The position numbers and the translations under genes were made by a program. Shown here one piece after another: positions 38,068-48,205 of a DNA stretch of 64,000 nucleotides (position 1 is the first letter of the stretch; every line of letters begins with the position of its first letter). This DNA is from Pseudomonas cannabina (GTDB lineage Bacteria > Pseudomonadota > Gammaproteobacteria > Pseudomonadales > Pseudomonadaceae): contig NZ_FNKU01000001.1 in the NCBI RefSeq assembly GCF_900100365.1, forward strand, positions 4,963,501 to 5,027,500, read 5' to 3'. Under the pieces are notes generated by a model, which saw only the letters and a program-made list of their open reading frames with translations, did no database searches and was not told the DNA's origin.

Positions 38068-38852
38068 TCTTTCCATCCCACCTGATAAAGCTTGCCATTG
38101 ACCTTGTCCAGCGCCGCCCGGACGACCGGCGAGTGCTGATAGATGTCGACGAACTTCGCCAGACGTGGATCGTCCTTGTGGTCAGGTTTGATGACGAACT
38201 GAATCACGTATTCCGGGTGATCCATGCCGTCGAACAGAATTGCCGAGTCGGCAGGAAAGGTCTTGGCCAGGCGGATGTAGGCGGGGTAGCCCTGCACCAG
38301 ATCGGCATCATCGTAGGCGCGCACCAGTTGCACGGCTTCGACCTGAATGAGCTTGAGTTTCTTCGGGTTGGCGGGGATGTCTTCTTCGGTGGCCTTGAAG
38401 CCGACGCCCGGTTTGAGGGTGATCAGCCCGGCCTTGGCCAGCAGTTGCAGACCGCGTCCGCTGTTGATCGGGTCGTTGGCGATCGCCACAGTGGCGCCGG
38501 TCGGCAACTCGTCGAAGCTTTTGTACTTTTTCGAGTACAGCCCGACGTTATTGATGATCCCCGGCGCGTAGGGCACGAGCCCGAAACCGGCGGCTTCATT
38601 GGCGTTAGTCAGAAACGGGATGTGCTGAAAGTAGTTCACGTCAATGTCACCGGCGGCGAGGCTGACATTGGGTGCAATCCAGTCGGTGAACTCCACCAGC
38701 TCGACTTTCAGGCCCTGCTTGCCAGCTTCTTCGACAGCGGCTTCCAGCGGTATGGCAAACGCCGCCGTGGTGCCGACTTTCAGGGGGTTATCGTCGGCGT
38801 AAGCGGTCAGGGTCAACAGGCCAAAGGCCAGTGCTGCGAGGGTTTTGGTCAT
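38064..38852 (-). CDS. metQ: Methionine-binding lipoprotein-family protein MetQ
   Basis: A 262-residue NlpA/MetQ-type receptor. The signal peptide [19 protein letters not shown] lacks a lipobox Cys, so the mature protein is probably soluble in the periplasm. The core [32 protein letters not shown] and [16 protein letters not shown] are family hallmarks. AAGGA lies seven bases before the ATG. A longer frame upstream runs through repeats and is not real. Confidence 0.9.
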   Translation of the reverse strand: MTKTLAALAFGLLTLTAYADDNPLKVGTTAAFAIPLEAAVEEAGKQGLKVELVEFTDWIAPNVSLAAGDIDVNYFQHIPFLTNANEAAGFGLVPYAPGIINNVGLYSKKYKSFDELPTGATVAIANDPINSGRGLQLLAKAGLITLKPGVGFKATEEDIPANPKKLKLIQVEAVQLVRAYDDADLVQGYPAYIRLAKTFPADSAILFDGMDHPEYVIQFVIKPDHKDDPRLAKFVDIYQHSPVVRAALDKVNGKLYQVGWKE

Positions 38853-38925
38853 GGTGCGGTCCTTGAATAAATGCTTGTTCCTGCGTTCTGCACACAGTCC
38901 TGAGATTCCTTGAATATTGAGCTTT

Positions 38926-39018
38926 TGTGGGAGCGGACTTGTCCGCGAAAGGGCCGGTATATTCTCCGAAAGTACATCGTCTGAACTACCGTCTTCGCGG
39001 ACAAGTCCGCTCCCACGG
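38926..39018. repeat. REP pair (BIME) upstream of metQ
   Basis: Two units of GTGGGAGCGGACTTGTCCGC in opposite orientation flank a spacer that is nearly the complement of the one at 17530-17575. It separates metQ from the monooxygenase gene. Confidence 0.88.
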
Positions 39019-39108
39019 CCTTCGGCCGGAATCAAGAGCAGACTTATGTGTAACGCCGAGCAATTTGCGTGGTAATGCCGTTGTGGACGCTCTGCGTCCG
39101 TTCGATAA

Positions 39109-40468
39109 TCAGGGCTGCCGGTGTGCTGCCCCTGCATGCCGTTGCGGTAAACGATCCGTACCTTCCGGAAACAGTTTTTTGCGCAGGCTGCCGTCTTCGT
39201 AAGCGGTCTTGTATGACCCGCGGCGTTGCAGCTCCGGGATGACCAGGTCGATAAAGTCTTCGTACACTCTCTGGCGTGACGATGCGGGTCAGGTTGAAGC
39301 CGTCCAGGCCGGTTTCTTCGATCCACGATTCCAGCTCATCGGCGACCTGTTCAGGCGAGCCGATCAGCGTGATGTAACGGCCGCCCAGCGCGTGCTGGTC
39401 GAGCAGTTTCTGACGGGTCCAGTCGTTGTTTTTCAGGTTTTTGGTCGCCGACTGAATGGCGTTGCTCTTCACGTACTGAATGGGTTCGTCCAGCTCGTAC
39501 TCAGCGAAATCAATGCCGGTCGACGCCGCAAAGTGCGCCACGCCGGCCTCGGCGCTGGCGTAGCGGCGGTATTCGGCGTGTTTCTCGCGGGCTTGCGCCT
39601 CAGTCGCCGCGACAATCACGTTAAGGCCCATGAACACTTTGATGTCCTGCGGATTACGCCCGGCCTGCACCGCGCTGGCCCGAACCTTGTTCACCTGCTC
39701 GCGGGTCGCGGTCTTGTTCTGGCCACTGATGAACACGCATTCGGCGTTCTGCCCGGCAAACTGCAAACCGCGCTCCGAGCTGCCCGCCTGAAACAGCACC
39801 GGCGTGCGTTGCGGCGACGGTTCGCAGAGGTGATAGCCCTCGACCTGATAGAACTCGCCTTGGTGCCGAATCTTGTGCACCTTGCCCGGCTGGGCATAGA
39901 CGCGCTGTTCGCGGTCGTTGATTACCGCGTCGTCTTGCCAACTGCCTTCCCAGAGTTTGTAGAGCACTTCCAGGTATTCATCGGCCTGATCGTAGCGGCG
40001 GTCGTGTTCGTTCTGCTCGCTCAGGCCCATGGCCCGCGCCGCACTGTCGAGATACCCGGTGACAATGTTCCAGCCCACCCGGCCACGGCTCAAGTGATCG
40101 AGCGTCGACATGCGCCGGGCGAACAGATAAGGCGCGTCATAGGTCAGGTTGGCGGTCAGGCCGAAACCCAGGTGTTTCGTTACTCCGGCCATCGCCGAGA
40201 CCAGCAGCAGCGGGTCGTTGACCGGCAACTGAATGGCTTCCTTGAGCGTGACGTCTATCGAGTTTTGATAGACGTCATACACCCCGACGATGTCGGCGAT
40301 AAACAGCCCGTCGAACAAGCCACGTTCCAGCAGCTTCGCCAGATCGGTCCAGTAGTCCAGGCTGTTGAATTGCGTTGAGGTGTCACGCGGATGCGTCCAC
40401 AAGCCGTGGTTGATGTGGCCGATGCAGTTCATGTTGAAGGCATTGAGGAGGATCTTCTTGCGCGCCAT
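39109..40468 (-). pseudogene. NtaA/SnaA-type flavin monooxygenase, frameshifted near C-terminus
   Basis: The first 400 residues match the FMNH2-dependent luciferase-like monooxygenases of the NtaA/DszA/SnaA group (GHINHGLWTHPRD, SRGRVGWNIVTGYLDSAARAMGL, VLFQAGSSERGLQFAGQNAECVF). At about 39272 the frame DGFNLTRIVTPES leaves the family pattern. Skipping one base gives YEDFIDLVIPELQRRGSYKT and KKLFPEGTDRL, ending at 39109, just what the family ends with. So one extra base is present. The unshifted frame continues past the family length to 39044. The start overlaps the upstream stop (TGATG). The enzyme would oxidise a sulfur or nitrogen compound using reduced flavin. Confidence 0.82.
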
Positions 40469-41673
40469 CAGATCGTCCCCCGCAACGGCGGGTTTGTGTC
40501 GTTCAGGTAGTAATTGCCGATGGCGTGAAACTTCCAGCGCACCGGATCGTGCAGCGTGTGCACGCGAGCGTTGCGCCAGTGGCGATCCAGGCCGTGTTCG
40601 GCCAGGGTCGATTGGCTGCCTGCCAGTTCGAACAGCGTGCTGCCAGCCGCCAGAGAAATCTCCGTACTGATGGCGCGGGCTTCGGCCACGGCTATCGAGG
40701 CCGCGGCGACGTGCTCGGCAGTGCTGTCGGCCTGGGCGACATCAAGAAATTCCCCGGCCCGCTCCAGCAAGGCTTCGGCGGCGTGCAGGCGAATACCGAG
40801 CCTGCCGAAGCTGTGCAGCGTCAGCGGGTCGTCCACGGCTTTTTCGATACCCGAATCGATCCATGGCCGCGTGCGGGTACGAACGAAGGTCAGCGCGTCC
40901 TCGAAGGCGGCGCGGGCGATGCCGGTGTCGATGGCTACATGGAGAATCTGCGCCAGCGGGCCGACCGTGGTCGGTCGCTCGAAGGCACTCTGAAACGGCA
41001 CCACATCGGCCGCGCTGACGTATACATTGTCGAAGACCACCGAGCCGCTGCCGGTGGTGCGCTGGCCGAAACCGCTCCAGTCATCGACAACCGTCAGCCC
41101 CTCGCTGTCATGCGGGACGAACGCCAGTTGCTGCACGCCGTTATCGTCAATCACCGAGGTGGGAATGCGTTGCGCATACAGCGCGCCGGTTGCGTAAAAC
41201 TTGCGGCCTTTGATGCGATAACCGTCGCCGTCTCTTGTCAGGCGCGTGGTGCGATCATGGGCGGTTTTGGTCCCCAGTTCAGCCAGCGCGTTGCCGAAAC
41301 GCACGCCCGTCAGCGCTTCGGCGTACAGCCGTGCCTGCTGCTGCGGGCTACCATTCACACGCAGCACTTCAAGGGCATAAAAATGGTTCTGCGGAATCTG
41401 CCCCAGCGAGCCGTCGGCTTCGGAAATCAGCTGGATCACCCTGGCCAGCGTCACGTTTGAAACGCCCGCGCCGCCAAAGGCTTTCGGGACACTGATGCCC
41501 CATAAACCGGACTGGCTGTAGATGTCGAGTTCTGCGTGGGGTAAACGACGCTCGCGGTCGCGCTGGGCGCTTTGGGCCTTGAACTGCGAGGCCAGTTCGC
41601 GGGCTACTTGCAGGGCCTGAGCGTCACTGGTGATCAGCACTGCGTGGTCGCGCGCCTGTGGGTTGAAACTCAT
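40468..41673 (-). CDS. SfnB-family sulfur acquisition oxidoreductase
   Basis: A 401-residue acyl-CoA dehydrogenase-fold flavoprotein. Segments such as SGLWGISVPKAFGGAGVSN, DGSLGQIPQNHFYALE, DDWSGFGQRTTGSGSV and HTLHDPVRWKFHAIGNYYLN are typical of SfnB, linked in Pseudomonas to use of dimethyl sulfone and other organosulfur sources. It overlaps the monooxygenase start, and the second SfnB-like gene lies 25 bp upstream. Confidence 0.87.
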   Translation of the reverse strand: MSFNPQARDHAVLITSDAQALQVARELASQFKAQSAQRDRERRLPHAELDIYSQSGLWGISVPKAFGGAGVSNVTLARVIQLISEADGSLGQIPQNHFYALEVLRVNGSPQQQARLYAEALTGVRFGNALAELGTKTAHDRTTRLTRDGDGYRIKGRKFYATGALYAQRIPTSVIDDNGVQQLAFVPHDSEGLTVVDDWSGFGQRTTGSGSVVFDNVYVSAADVVPFQSAFERPTTVGPLAQILHVAIDTGIARAAFEDALTFVRTRTRPWIDSGIEKAVDDPLTLHSFGRLGIRLHAAEALLERAGEFLDVAQADSTAEHVAAASIAVAEARAISTEISLAAGSTLFELAGSQSTLAEHGLDRHWRNARVHTLHDPVRWKFHAIGNYYLNDTNPPLRGTI

Positions 41674-41698
41674 GAAAAGTGTTCTCCAGTGGTCTGGT

Positions 41699-43021
41699 TC
41701 AGATCCAGGAATGGCGAGCGGGCAGGGTGCCGTTCAGGTGCCAGGTGCCGACCGCGTGGTATTTCCAGCGCACCGGGTCATGCAGGGTATGAACGCGCGC
41801 GTTACGCCAGTGGCGGTCGAGGTTGAACTCCGCCAGGGTCGCGCGGCTGCCTGCCAGTTCGAACAGCTTTTCGCTGGCCAGCAAGGAGATTTCGGTGGTC
41901 AGCACCTTGGCGCGTGCCACGGCAATCGACGCACGCGCGGCCGAGTGTTCATCGATGGGCGCAGCGTTGATCTCATCCAGTTCCTGCCCCGCTTTACGCA
42001 GCAAGGCTTCGGCGGCGTGCAGTTCAAGTTTCAGCTTGCCGATCTCGGCGATTACGTACAGGTCGTCACTGGCGCGCTCGACCTTGGCATCGATCCACGG
42101 ACGGGACTTCTCGCGAACGAAGGCAATCGCATCATCGATCGCGCCGCGTGCAATCCCTGCATCGATGGCAGCCTGAATCAGCTGCGACACAGCACCCTGT
42201 ATGTTAGGCGTCAGTGCCAGACGCCAGTTGTCGACGACCTGCTCGGCATCCACTGCCACGTTTTCGAGCAACACCGTGCCACTCGCCGTGGTGCGCTGCC
42301 CGAAGCCCGACCAGTCGTCAACGATGCGCAGGCCCGGCGTGCCGCGTTTGACGAAGGCCATGACCTGTCGGCCCTGATCGTCCAGCGCCTTGACCGCGAC
42401 CCAGTGCGCAAACAAGGCGCAGGTGGAATAGAACTTCTGGCCATTGATGATGAATCGGCCGCCGTTGGCGGTGATCCGTGCTTTGAGTTCCAGGGTGTTT
42501 TTGGTGCCGCGTTCAGGCCCGGCATTGCCGATCCGCCAGCCGTCCAGCACGCTCTGGAACAGCGTGCGTTTCTGCTGCTCTGTGGCGCTGCTGTGCAGCA
42601 GGTGCAGAATGCCGAACTGGTTTTGCGGGATCTGCCCCAGCGCCGGGTCGGCGGTGGAGATGATCCTGAAGACTTCTGCCACGGTGACGAAGGACACCTG
42701 TGGCCCGCCATAGGCCCGTGGGACGGAAATACTGCCTAGGCCGCTGCGGGTGAATTGTTCGATTTCAGCCCACGGCAGCGCGCGTTGACGGTCACGATGG
42801 GCGGCATTGAGCCGCGCTGTTGCGGCCAGTTGGTGAGCTGCGGTTATGGCCTCGGCATCGTTTTGCAACACCGAGGCCGATAGCCGGCGGGGAGCGACGT
42901 CTGGCTCTTGTGAAGCCGTGACGGTGTGGGCCGTTACGTTCGCCGGATCAGACTCGCGTCGCTCACCGGCATTCGCTACCGCCTTGGGCTTATCCACAGG
43001 GGTGGTTGTGAAAGGGACCAT
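41699..43021 (-). CDS. SfnB-family sulfur acquisition oxidoreductase, second copy
   Basis: A 440-residue paralogue of the gene at 40468 with the same landmarks (DPALGQIPQNQFGILH, DDWSGFGQRTTASGTV, HTLHDPVRWKYHAVGTWHLN). It has about 60 extra polar residues at the N-terminus (TTTPVDKPKAVANAGE...). GAGG lies just before the ATG at 43021. It is the first gene of the sulfur run going leftwards, so the promoter for the set should lie in 43022-43203. Confidence 0.87.
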   Translation of the reverse strand: MVPFTTTPVDKPKAVANAGERRESDPANVTAHTVTASQEPDVAPRRLSASVLQNDAEAITAAHQLAATARLNAAHRDRQRALPWAEIEQFTRSGLGSISVPRAYGGPQVSFVTVAEVFRIISTADPALGQIPQNQFGILHLLHSSATEQQKRTLFQSVLDGWRIGNAGPERGTKNTLELKARITANGGRFIINGQKFYSTCALFAHWVAVKALDDQGRQVMAFVKRGTPGLRIVDDWSGFGQRTTASGTVLLENVAVDAEQVVDNWRLALTPNIQGAVSQLIQAAIDAGIARGAIDDAIAFVREKSRPWIDAKVERASDDLYVIAEIGKLKLELHAAEALLRKAGQELDEINAAPIDEHSAARASIAVARAKVLTTEISLLASEKLFELAGSRATLAEFNLDRHWRNARVHTLHDPVRWKYHAVGTWHLNGTLPARHSWI

Positions 43022-43203
43022 CGGAACCTCGAAGAAATAGACCGCAGTGAATGCGGCTGGAAAACTCACGATGTCCGGTGGTCCGGTGTATATACCCTAA
43101 GCGTGTATCAAAGTTTTTAAAACGCGATTTTTGGAATAAGCATAGACAGCATTCGTCACCCGTCGATTCAGTACCTGAGTGGCAGTGCTGCCTTATTCAT
43201 TGT
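43022..43203 (-). promoter_or_regulatory. Likely promoter of the sulfur-acquisition run
   Basis: Read on the minus strand, this gap holds GCTTATTCCAAAAATCGCG near 43121-43142 followed by AT-rich sequence (TTTTAAAAACTTTGATACAC, GGTATATACACC). Sulfur-starvation promoters in Pseudomonas often carry CTTATTCC-like sequence. CysB or SfnR control is inference only. Confidence 0.4.
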
Positions 43204-43917
43204 TCATTGGACCGGTTCGCAGGGTAGACGGATTCTTATCTCCCGTGGCGGTGCCCACAGCGAGTTGTTTCCGACCCGGTCGATGATGCAGTAAGTCACT
43301 TCCAGCAGCTGCTCGTCACCGCCTTCCATGATCAGCGCAGGCGGTATGACCAGGTCGACAGGCTCGCCTACGTCCTCTGCGGTCAGCGGGGGCAGGTCCA
43401 TGCGCACATCCCCCCAGCGCACCGTGATTTCGTCATGGACCGCCATGTTCAGGTAAGGCTCGATGGCCATTGGCAAACCTGCATCCAGATGTCGTTGAGA
43501 CAATCCGCGTCGCACTACCGAAGGCGCGACATGCAAGGGAGCCAGGCTCTGATTTTCTTCCGCATTCGCGCTGACCAGCCGGCCACCGGGTGTATCCAGT
43601 TTGACCCATAGTTTGCGGCACGGTGACGTCAGCGGTGTTCCACCTACTTTCATGATTCTGTAATAAGTTCGTGCCTTGCCATTTTGAAGAAAGCTTTCTG
43701 GCACGCGTAGGACAATAGCGTTGTAAATGTCGGATGCTGTTAAAATTTTCGACGCCACGTAACAGCCGTCCCAGAATAATTCGATCAGGTCGCCTTCATC
43801 CATATTGCAGTACGGCTCGATATGAACCATGAGGTTAGACGCGATGCGTACACCGATACCGTGCCGGCTGGCCTGCGGCAGGGAAGGGGGTAGCAGGTCC
43901 GAAGGGCTGTTTTGCAA
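43204..43917 (-). CDS. Hypothetical two-domain beta-rich protein (237 aa)
   Basis: Two copies of a domain of about 105 residues: VHIEPYCNMDEGDLIELFWDG...YNAIVLRVPESFL...YYRIMK and MAIEPYLNMAVHDEITVRWGD...VDLVIPPALI...VTYCIIDRVGNNSLWAPP. Such IEPY-NM-GD repeats recur in some larger Pseudomonas proteins, to my knowledge without assigned function. There is no signal peptide. It is flanked by the sulfur run and a 690-bp gap with a MITE, and base composition is lower in GC than its neighbours. Confidence 0.65.
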   Translation of the reverse strand: MQNSPSDLLPPSLPQASRHGIGVRIASNLMVHIEPYCNMDEGDLIELFWDGCYVASKILTASDIYNAIVLRVPESFLQNGKARTYYRIMKVGGTPLTSPCRKLWVKLDTPGGRLVSANAEENQSLAPLHVAPSVVRRGLSQRHLDAGLPMAIEPYLNMAVHDEITVRWGDVRMDLPPLTAEDVGEPVDLVIPPALIMEGGDEQLLEVTYCIIDRVGNNSLWAPPREIRIRLPCEPVQ

Positions 43918-44167
43918 GTTGTGCGACTCATAGCAATGTGCTCCTGCTAATCAATAATCAAAGTAAATAATCGTCATAAGTTGCCATGTTTAACAAAAAA
44001 TAAAGCCCGTTCAAGGCTGCGAGATAAGTACCTTAAATGTTCAAGTCATGGCAAACATTACAAACTGTCAGGGTTTTAAGCTTGAAGTTTTGGCGATGTG
44101 CAAAATGAACGATTAGAGTGAGCTAATGTGCTTTGCGTTTACTTGTCAATATAAGGCGACGACTTAA

Positions 44168-44266
44168 GGAGACGCTGATTTATTCTAAAACCCAGCTGTT
44201 GCCCCCAGATAAAACAAGGCCTCCAGAGCGTTGCAGGGACGAAAAATCGAATAAATCAGCGCCTCC
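44168..44266 (-). mobile_element. 99-bp MITE, copy 5
   Basis: Same orientation as copy 4, with TTAA on both sides (44164-44167 and 44267-44270). One internal base differs from copy 4 (ATAAAAC against ATAAATC). It sits in the 690-bp gap 43918-44607, which otherwise has AT-rich non-coding DNA and a terminator. Confidence 0.9.
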
Positions 44267-44556
44267 TTAATAACATTTTACTGAAAAAACGGATAATTCC
44301 TACATGTTATAGTTAGAGCTGTTTACTGCCGGGTAAACGACTGTCCTACTACAAAGTGTCATGCGTGATGAATTTGCAGCTCTACGGATAAACGCACTGC
44401 GCAGGCTGCCATCCGGCAAGCGTTGCAAACGTCTGGCGCGGATTACTCAGACGAGAGGGCACCCTCGTCGGGTTTCATTAATTCGATGATTTTTCTGAAA
44501 ATTTCGCAGGAACTCAGCAAGGATTCTGAACGATTAGTCCTTTCTGAAATGTAAGA

Positions 44557-44590
44557 AAAAAGCAGCGCCGACGAATCGGGGCTGCTTTTT
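44557..44590. terminator. Bidirectional terminator after tcyN
   Basis: AAAAAGCAGCGCCGA pairs with TCGGGGCTGCTTTTT around a short loop. A and T runs on both sides make it a good rho-independent terminator for the minus-strand cystine operon. Confidence 0.85.
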
Positions 44591-44607
44591 GTAAGAAGAA
44601 TGTAGGA

Positions 44608-45351
44608 TCAGGTCCGCGTGCGCTCCAGAAACTGCCTGGTCCGTTCTTCTTGCGGATGGGCAAACAGCGCCTTGGCTTCGCCTTGTTCCACGATCACGCC
44701 CTTGTCGATGAAGATCACCCGGTTGGCGACCTCTCGTGCAAAGCTCATTTCATGGGTGACGATCACCATGGTGCGTTTTTCTTCTGCCAGCGAACGGATG
44801 GTGGTCAGTACTTCGCCGACTAGTTCAGGGTCCAGCGCCGACGTTGGTTCGTCGAACAGAATCACCTGCGGCTCCATCGCCAGCGCCCGGGCAATCGCCA
44901 CGCGCTGCTGCTGTCCACCGGAAAGTCGGCGTGGATAGGCGTCTTCCTTGCCGGTCAGGCCGACCTTGGCGAGTAATTGCCGACCCCTTGCCTCTGCCGT
45001 TTCGCGAGCGATCTTCTTGACCACCAGCGGGCCCTCAATCACGTTCTCCAGCGCGGTGCGGTGCGGAAACAGATTGAAGTTCTGAAACACGAACCCGACC
45101 TGCTGGCGCAACTGGCGGATCAGGCCTTGCTGCTGGCTCACAGGCCGCGAGCCATCGATCTCGATGTCGCCAACCTTGATCTTGCCGCTGTCAGGCATCT
45201 CCAGCAGATTCAGGCAACGCAGCAAGGTCGTCTTGCCCGAGCCGCTGGGGCCGATGATGGCAACGACTTCGCCAGCCTCGATGCGCAGATCGATGCCCTT
45301 GAGCACCTGATTGCCTTTGAATGCCTTGGTGAGTTTTTCAACCACGATCAT
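44608..45351 (-). CDS. tcyN: L-cystine ABC importer ATP-binding protein TcyN
   Basis: A 247-residue polar amino acid ABC ATPase. Walker A is GPSGSGKTT, signature [15 protein letters not shown], Walker [15 protein letters not shown], and the H-loop [12 protein letters not shown]. In this family the cystine-specific set is recognised from its neighbours, here TcyJ and TcyL plus D-cysteine desulfhydrase. It starts three bases after tcyL. Confidence 0.9.
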   Translation of the reverse strand: MIVVEKLTKAFKGNQVLKGIDLRIEAGEVVAIIGPSGSGKTTLLRCLNLLEMPDSGKIKVGDIEIDGSRPVSQQQGLIRQLRQQVGFVFQNFNLFPHRTALENVIEGPLVVKKIARETAEARGRQLLAKVGLTGKEDAYPRRLSGGQQQRVAIARALAMEPQVILFDEPTSALDPELVGEVLTTIRSLAEEKRTMVIVTHEMSFAREVANRVIFIDKGVIVEQGEAKALFAHPQEERTRQFLERTRT

Positions 45352-45354
45352 GTG

Positions 45355-46023
45355 TCAGGACTCCAGATCATGCCGGTTGACCCTCGCTTCGAGCCTGTTT
45401 TGCAGGTACGAAAGCGCAGTGGCAAGGATCCAGTAGATCAGTGCGGCGGCCAGGTACATGGTGAAAATTTCGAAGGTGCGTGCGGTGATCAACTGCGCCT
45501 GGCGGAACAGCTCGGGCACCTGAATGGTGGCGGCCAGCGCGGTGTCCTTGACCAGCGAAATGAAACTGTTACCCAACGGCGGCAGCGCGGTGCGTGCCGC
45601 TTGCGGCAGGATCGCCCGACGCAGGGTCTGCCAGCGGGTCATGCCGATACTCGCAGCCGCCTCCCACTGGCCGCGCTCGATAGAGCTGATGGCGGAGCGG
45701 AGAATTTCGCAGGCATAGGCGGCCATGTTCAGCGAAAAGCCGATCAGCGCTGCGGTCAGTGGATCAAGCTCGATGCCCAGCTCCGGCAGCCCGTAATAAA
45801 TCAGGAACAGCTGCACCAGCAACGGCGTGCCGCGAAAGAATGACACGTAGATACGCGCCAGCCAGTTCAGCGGTTTGAAACGCGACAGGCGCATCAGCGC
45901 CAGGCCGAAGCCCAGCACCAATCCGAAAAACATCCCGCCCAGGCTGAGGAATACCGTGTAGTACGCGCCCTTGAGCAGAAAGGGCGCGGAATCCAGCGCG
46001 AGCTGAAGGCTCTCTTCGATCAT
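45355..46023 (-). CDS. tcyL: L-cystine ABC importer permease TcyL
   Basis: A 222-residue HisM/YecS-type permease. Several hydrophobic helices are visible, with the coupling loop AAASIGMTRWQTLRRAILPQAARTALPPLGN. The start overlaps the tcyJ stop by four bases, so the genes are translated as a unit. Confidence 0.9.
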   Translation of the reverse strand: MIEESLQLALDSAPFLLKGAYYTVFLSLGGMFFGLVLGFGLALMRLSRFKPLNWLARIYVSFFRGTPLLVQLFLIYYGLPELGIELDPLTAALIGFSLNMAAYACEILRSAISSIERGQWEAAASIGMTRWQTLRRAILPQAARTALPPLGNSFISLVKDTALAATIQVPELFRQAQLITARTFEIFTMYLAAALIYWILATALSYLQNRLEARVNRHDLES

Positions 46024-46817
46024 TGGGTGACGTCAGCGTTGAAGTACTTCTCCGACAGTTTTTTCAGCGTGCCATCGGCGCGCAGCTTGTCGAGGGCCTG
46101 GTTGATGGCAGCCTGCAACTCTGGCTCGCCTTTACGCAGAGCAATGCCGGACGCCTGACGGGAGAATGCAGCGCCAGCGGGTGCAAGCTTGCCTTTGGTC
46201 TTGGCTGCGATTTCCAGGGCGGCCAGTCGGTCAACGAGGATCGCGTCGATACGGCCTACGCTCAGGTCCTGAATCTTGGTCGGGTCATCTTCGTAGGTTT
46301 TTACCACGGCGCCCGGTACGTTTTCCTTCAGCCACTGCTCATAGTTGGTGCCCAGGCCCACGCCGACCTTTTTGCCGGTCAGGTCCTGAGCCGATTTGAT
46401 GGCGTCTGCATTCTTTTTCAGAACCAGTGCCTGAATGCCGGAAACGGTGTAGGGCTGGGAGAAATCGTATTTTTTCTTGCGCTCGTCGGAGATCGTGACC
46501 TGGTTGATCACCACGTCCAGACGCTTGGAATCCAGCGCGGCCAGAATGCCATCCCATTTGGACGGTTGCACTTTGGCCTTCACGCCCAGTTCTTTGGCCA
46601 GCGCTTCGGACAGTTCGACTTCAAAGCCGGTGAGCTTGCCTTTCTCGTCCACGAAGCTGAACGGTGGATAAGTGCCTTCGAGGCCCACATTCAGCGTGCC
46701 GCTTTCCTTGATTTTCTGCAGTTGCTCACCGGCCATGGCCTGCCCGGCAATACCGGAACCGAGCATCAGGCTCAGTGCCGAAAAAAGAAACGTGCGACGA
46801 ATAGCGGAAATGTTCAT
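46020..46817 (-). CDS. tcyJ: L-cystine-binding periplasmic protein TcyJ
   Basis: A 265-residue family 3 solute-binding protein. A signal peptide ends near GIAGQAMAG. The mature part has GTLNVGLEGTYPPFSFVDEKGKLTGFEVELSEALAKELG, the signature of amino-acid receptors, and DAILVDRLAALE for the second lobe. Linked genes make cystine the best substrate. It lies 192 bp downstream of dcyD on the same strand. Confidence 0.9.
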   Translation of the reverse strand: MNISAIRRTFLFSALSLMLGSGIAGQAMAGEQLQKIKESGTLNVGLEGTYPPFSFVDEKGKLTGFEVELSEALAKELGVKAKVQPSKWDGILAALDSKRLDVVINQVTISDERKKKYDFSQPYTVSGIQALVLKKNADAIKSAQDLTGKKVGVGLGTNYEQWLKENVPGAVVKTYEDDPTKIQDLSVGRIDAILVDRLAALEIAAKTKGKLAPAGAAFSRQASGIALRKGEPELQAAINQALDKLRADGTLKKLSEKYFNADVTQ

Positions 46818-47009
46818 GCGAGCCCCTGTTGGTGTGGAGGTGTCTGGTCATCTCTGACCGGACCGAAGCGACTTGGTGCTGATTATTCAGCTCTTTTCAA
46901 GCAATTACGGCAGTGACGCGCGCCGCCGGGCGCGACTATATCGCCAACTGCTTATGAAGAAAAATAACTAAAAAAGCGTTTTCTGCATGGGTTTGGCATA
47001 ACAGGAGCG

Positions 47010-48008
47010 TCAATGACTGAACGCGTCCGGGTACGCAAACAATGCAGGCGCGCCGCCGGTGTGCAGGAAGATCAACGGCCCGTCATTGAAACGCTGACGG
47101 CCTATGCCATCCAGCAAGCCGGACATGGCTTTACCCGTGTAGACCGGGTCGAGCAGCAGGCCTTCATGGCTGGCCACCAGCTTGATCGCCGACAGCGTAC
47201 CGGCGTTCGGCTCGCCATAGCGCGGCGCAAAATATTCGTCCCACAACTCGACTTTGAAGTTCTCCGGCAGCGCGATGTTCAGCAGCTCGGCGGTGCGCTC
47301 GGCCAGGCCTTGTACTTTCGGCAATTGGGCTTCTTCACTGCGTGACACAGTGACGCCGATCACTGGCAATTGCGGCAGCTCATGAGCCAGCGCCAATGCC
47401 AGACCGCTGTGCGTGCCTGCGCTGCCGGACGCCAGCACAACGGCGGCGAAATCGATGCCGGTCTGCTTGATCTGCTCGGCCAGCTCGAGACCGGCGCGCA
47501 CGTAACCCAAAGTACCGATCGGGCTGGAGCCGCCGATCGGCACCAGGTAAGGATTTTTGCCGCTGGAGCGCAGGCGAGCGGCCAGTGCGTGCAACTGGTC
47601 GTCGGCGTTGTCGAGGTTTTCGACCAGCTCTACCCGCGCGTCGAACAGCTCCAGCAGCAGGCGGTTGCCGTTGTGCAGGTAGTTGGGGTCTTCGGTGCCG
47701 ATCGGGTTTTCCAGCAAAGCCACGCAGCCCATGCCCAGTCTGGCCGCCAGCGCAGCGGTCTGGCGCACGTGGTTAGACTGGATCGCGCCGGCAGTGATCA
47801 ACGTATCGGCACCTTGGGCCAGCGCATCGGCGGCCAGGTACTCGAGTTTGCGGGCCTTGTTGCCACCGAGTGCCAAGGTCGTGGTGTCATCGCGCTTGAT
47901 ATAAATGTCGCGGTCTGCCCACGTCGACAGGCGTTCGAGTTTCTCCAGGGCCGTCGGCGCGCTGATCAGGTCCAGACGATTGAAGCGGGCGAGCTGATGT
48001 TTGATCAT
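47010..48008 (-). CDS. dcyD: D-cysteine desulfhydrase DcyD
   Basis: A 332-residue PLP enzyme of the ACC deaminase/D-cysteine desulfhydrase family. The PLP lysine lies in [30 protein letters not shown] and [17 protein letters not shown] are cofactor-binding loops. It degrades D-cysteine to pyruvate, sulfide and ammonia. Its place beside the cystine importer repeats the tcyJ-dcyD-tcyLN pairing known from enteric bacteria. Confidence 0.92.
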   Translation of the reverse strand: MIKHQLARFNRLDLISAPTALEKLERLSTWADRDIYIKRDDTTTLALGGNKARKLEYLAADALAQGADTLITAGAIQSNHVRQTAALAARLGMGCVALLENPIGTEDPNYLHNGNRLLLELFDARVELVENLDNADDQLHALAARLRSSGKNPYLVPIGGSSPIGTLGYVRAGLELAEQIKQTGIDFAAVVLASGSAGTHSGLALALAHELPQLPVIGVTVSRSEEAQLPKVQGLAERTAELLNIALPENFKVELWDEYFAPRYGEPNAGTLSAIKLVASHEGLLLDPVYTGKAMSGLLDGIGRQRFNDGPLIFLHTGGAPALFAYPDAFSH

Positions 48009-48205
48009 GGTGATAGGTAAGCCGTGTAAAGAGTCACCGGACTATAGGCAGACGTATCCTGCACGGCAACTTCTCTGTGCTTATGGTCTGATCAGGCTGT
48101 TCCTACAGAAATTGTTGTTCTTTCCGTCTGAATGTTTGCCGTAGAGTGAAGGCATCAGCGGCCGTCACTGTCGGTCGACACCCTTTGCATCAAGGAGAGA
48201 TCAGC

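Noticed and set aside
38064-39326. A 420-residue version of MetQ
   Set aside because: The extra N-terminus runs through REP sequence and the end of the monooxygenase gene; the true signal peptide starts at 38852.
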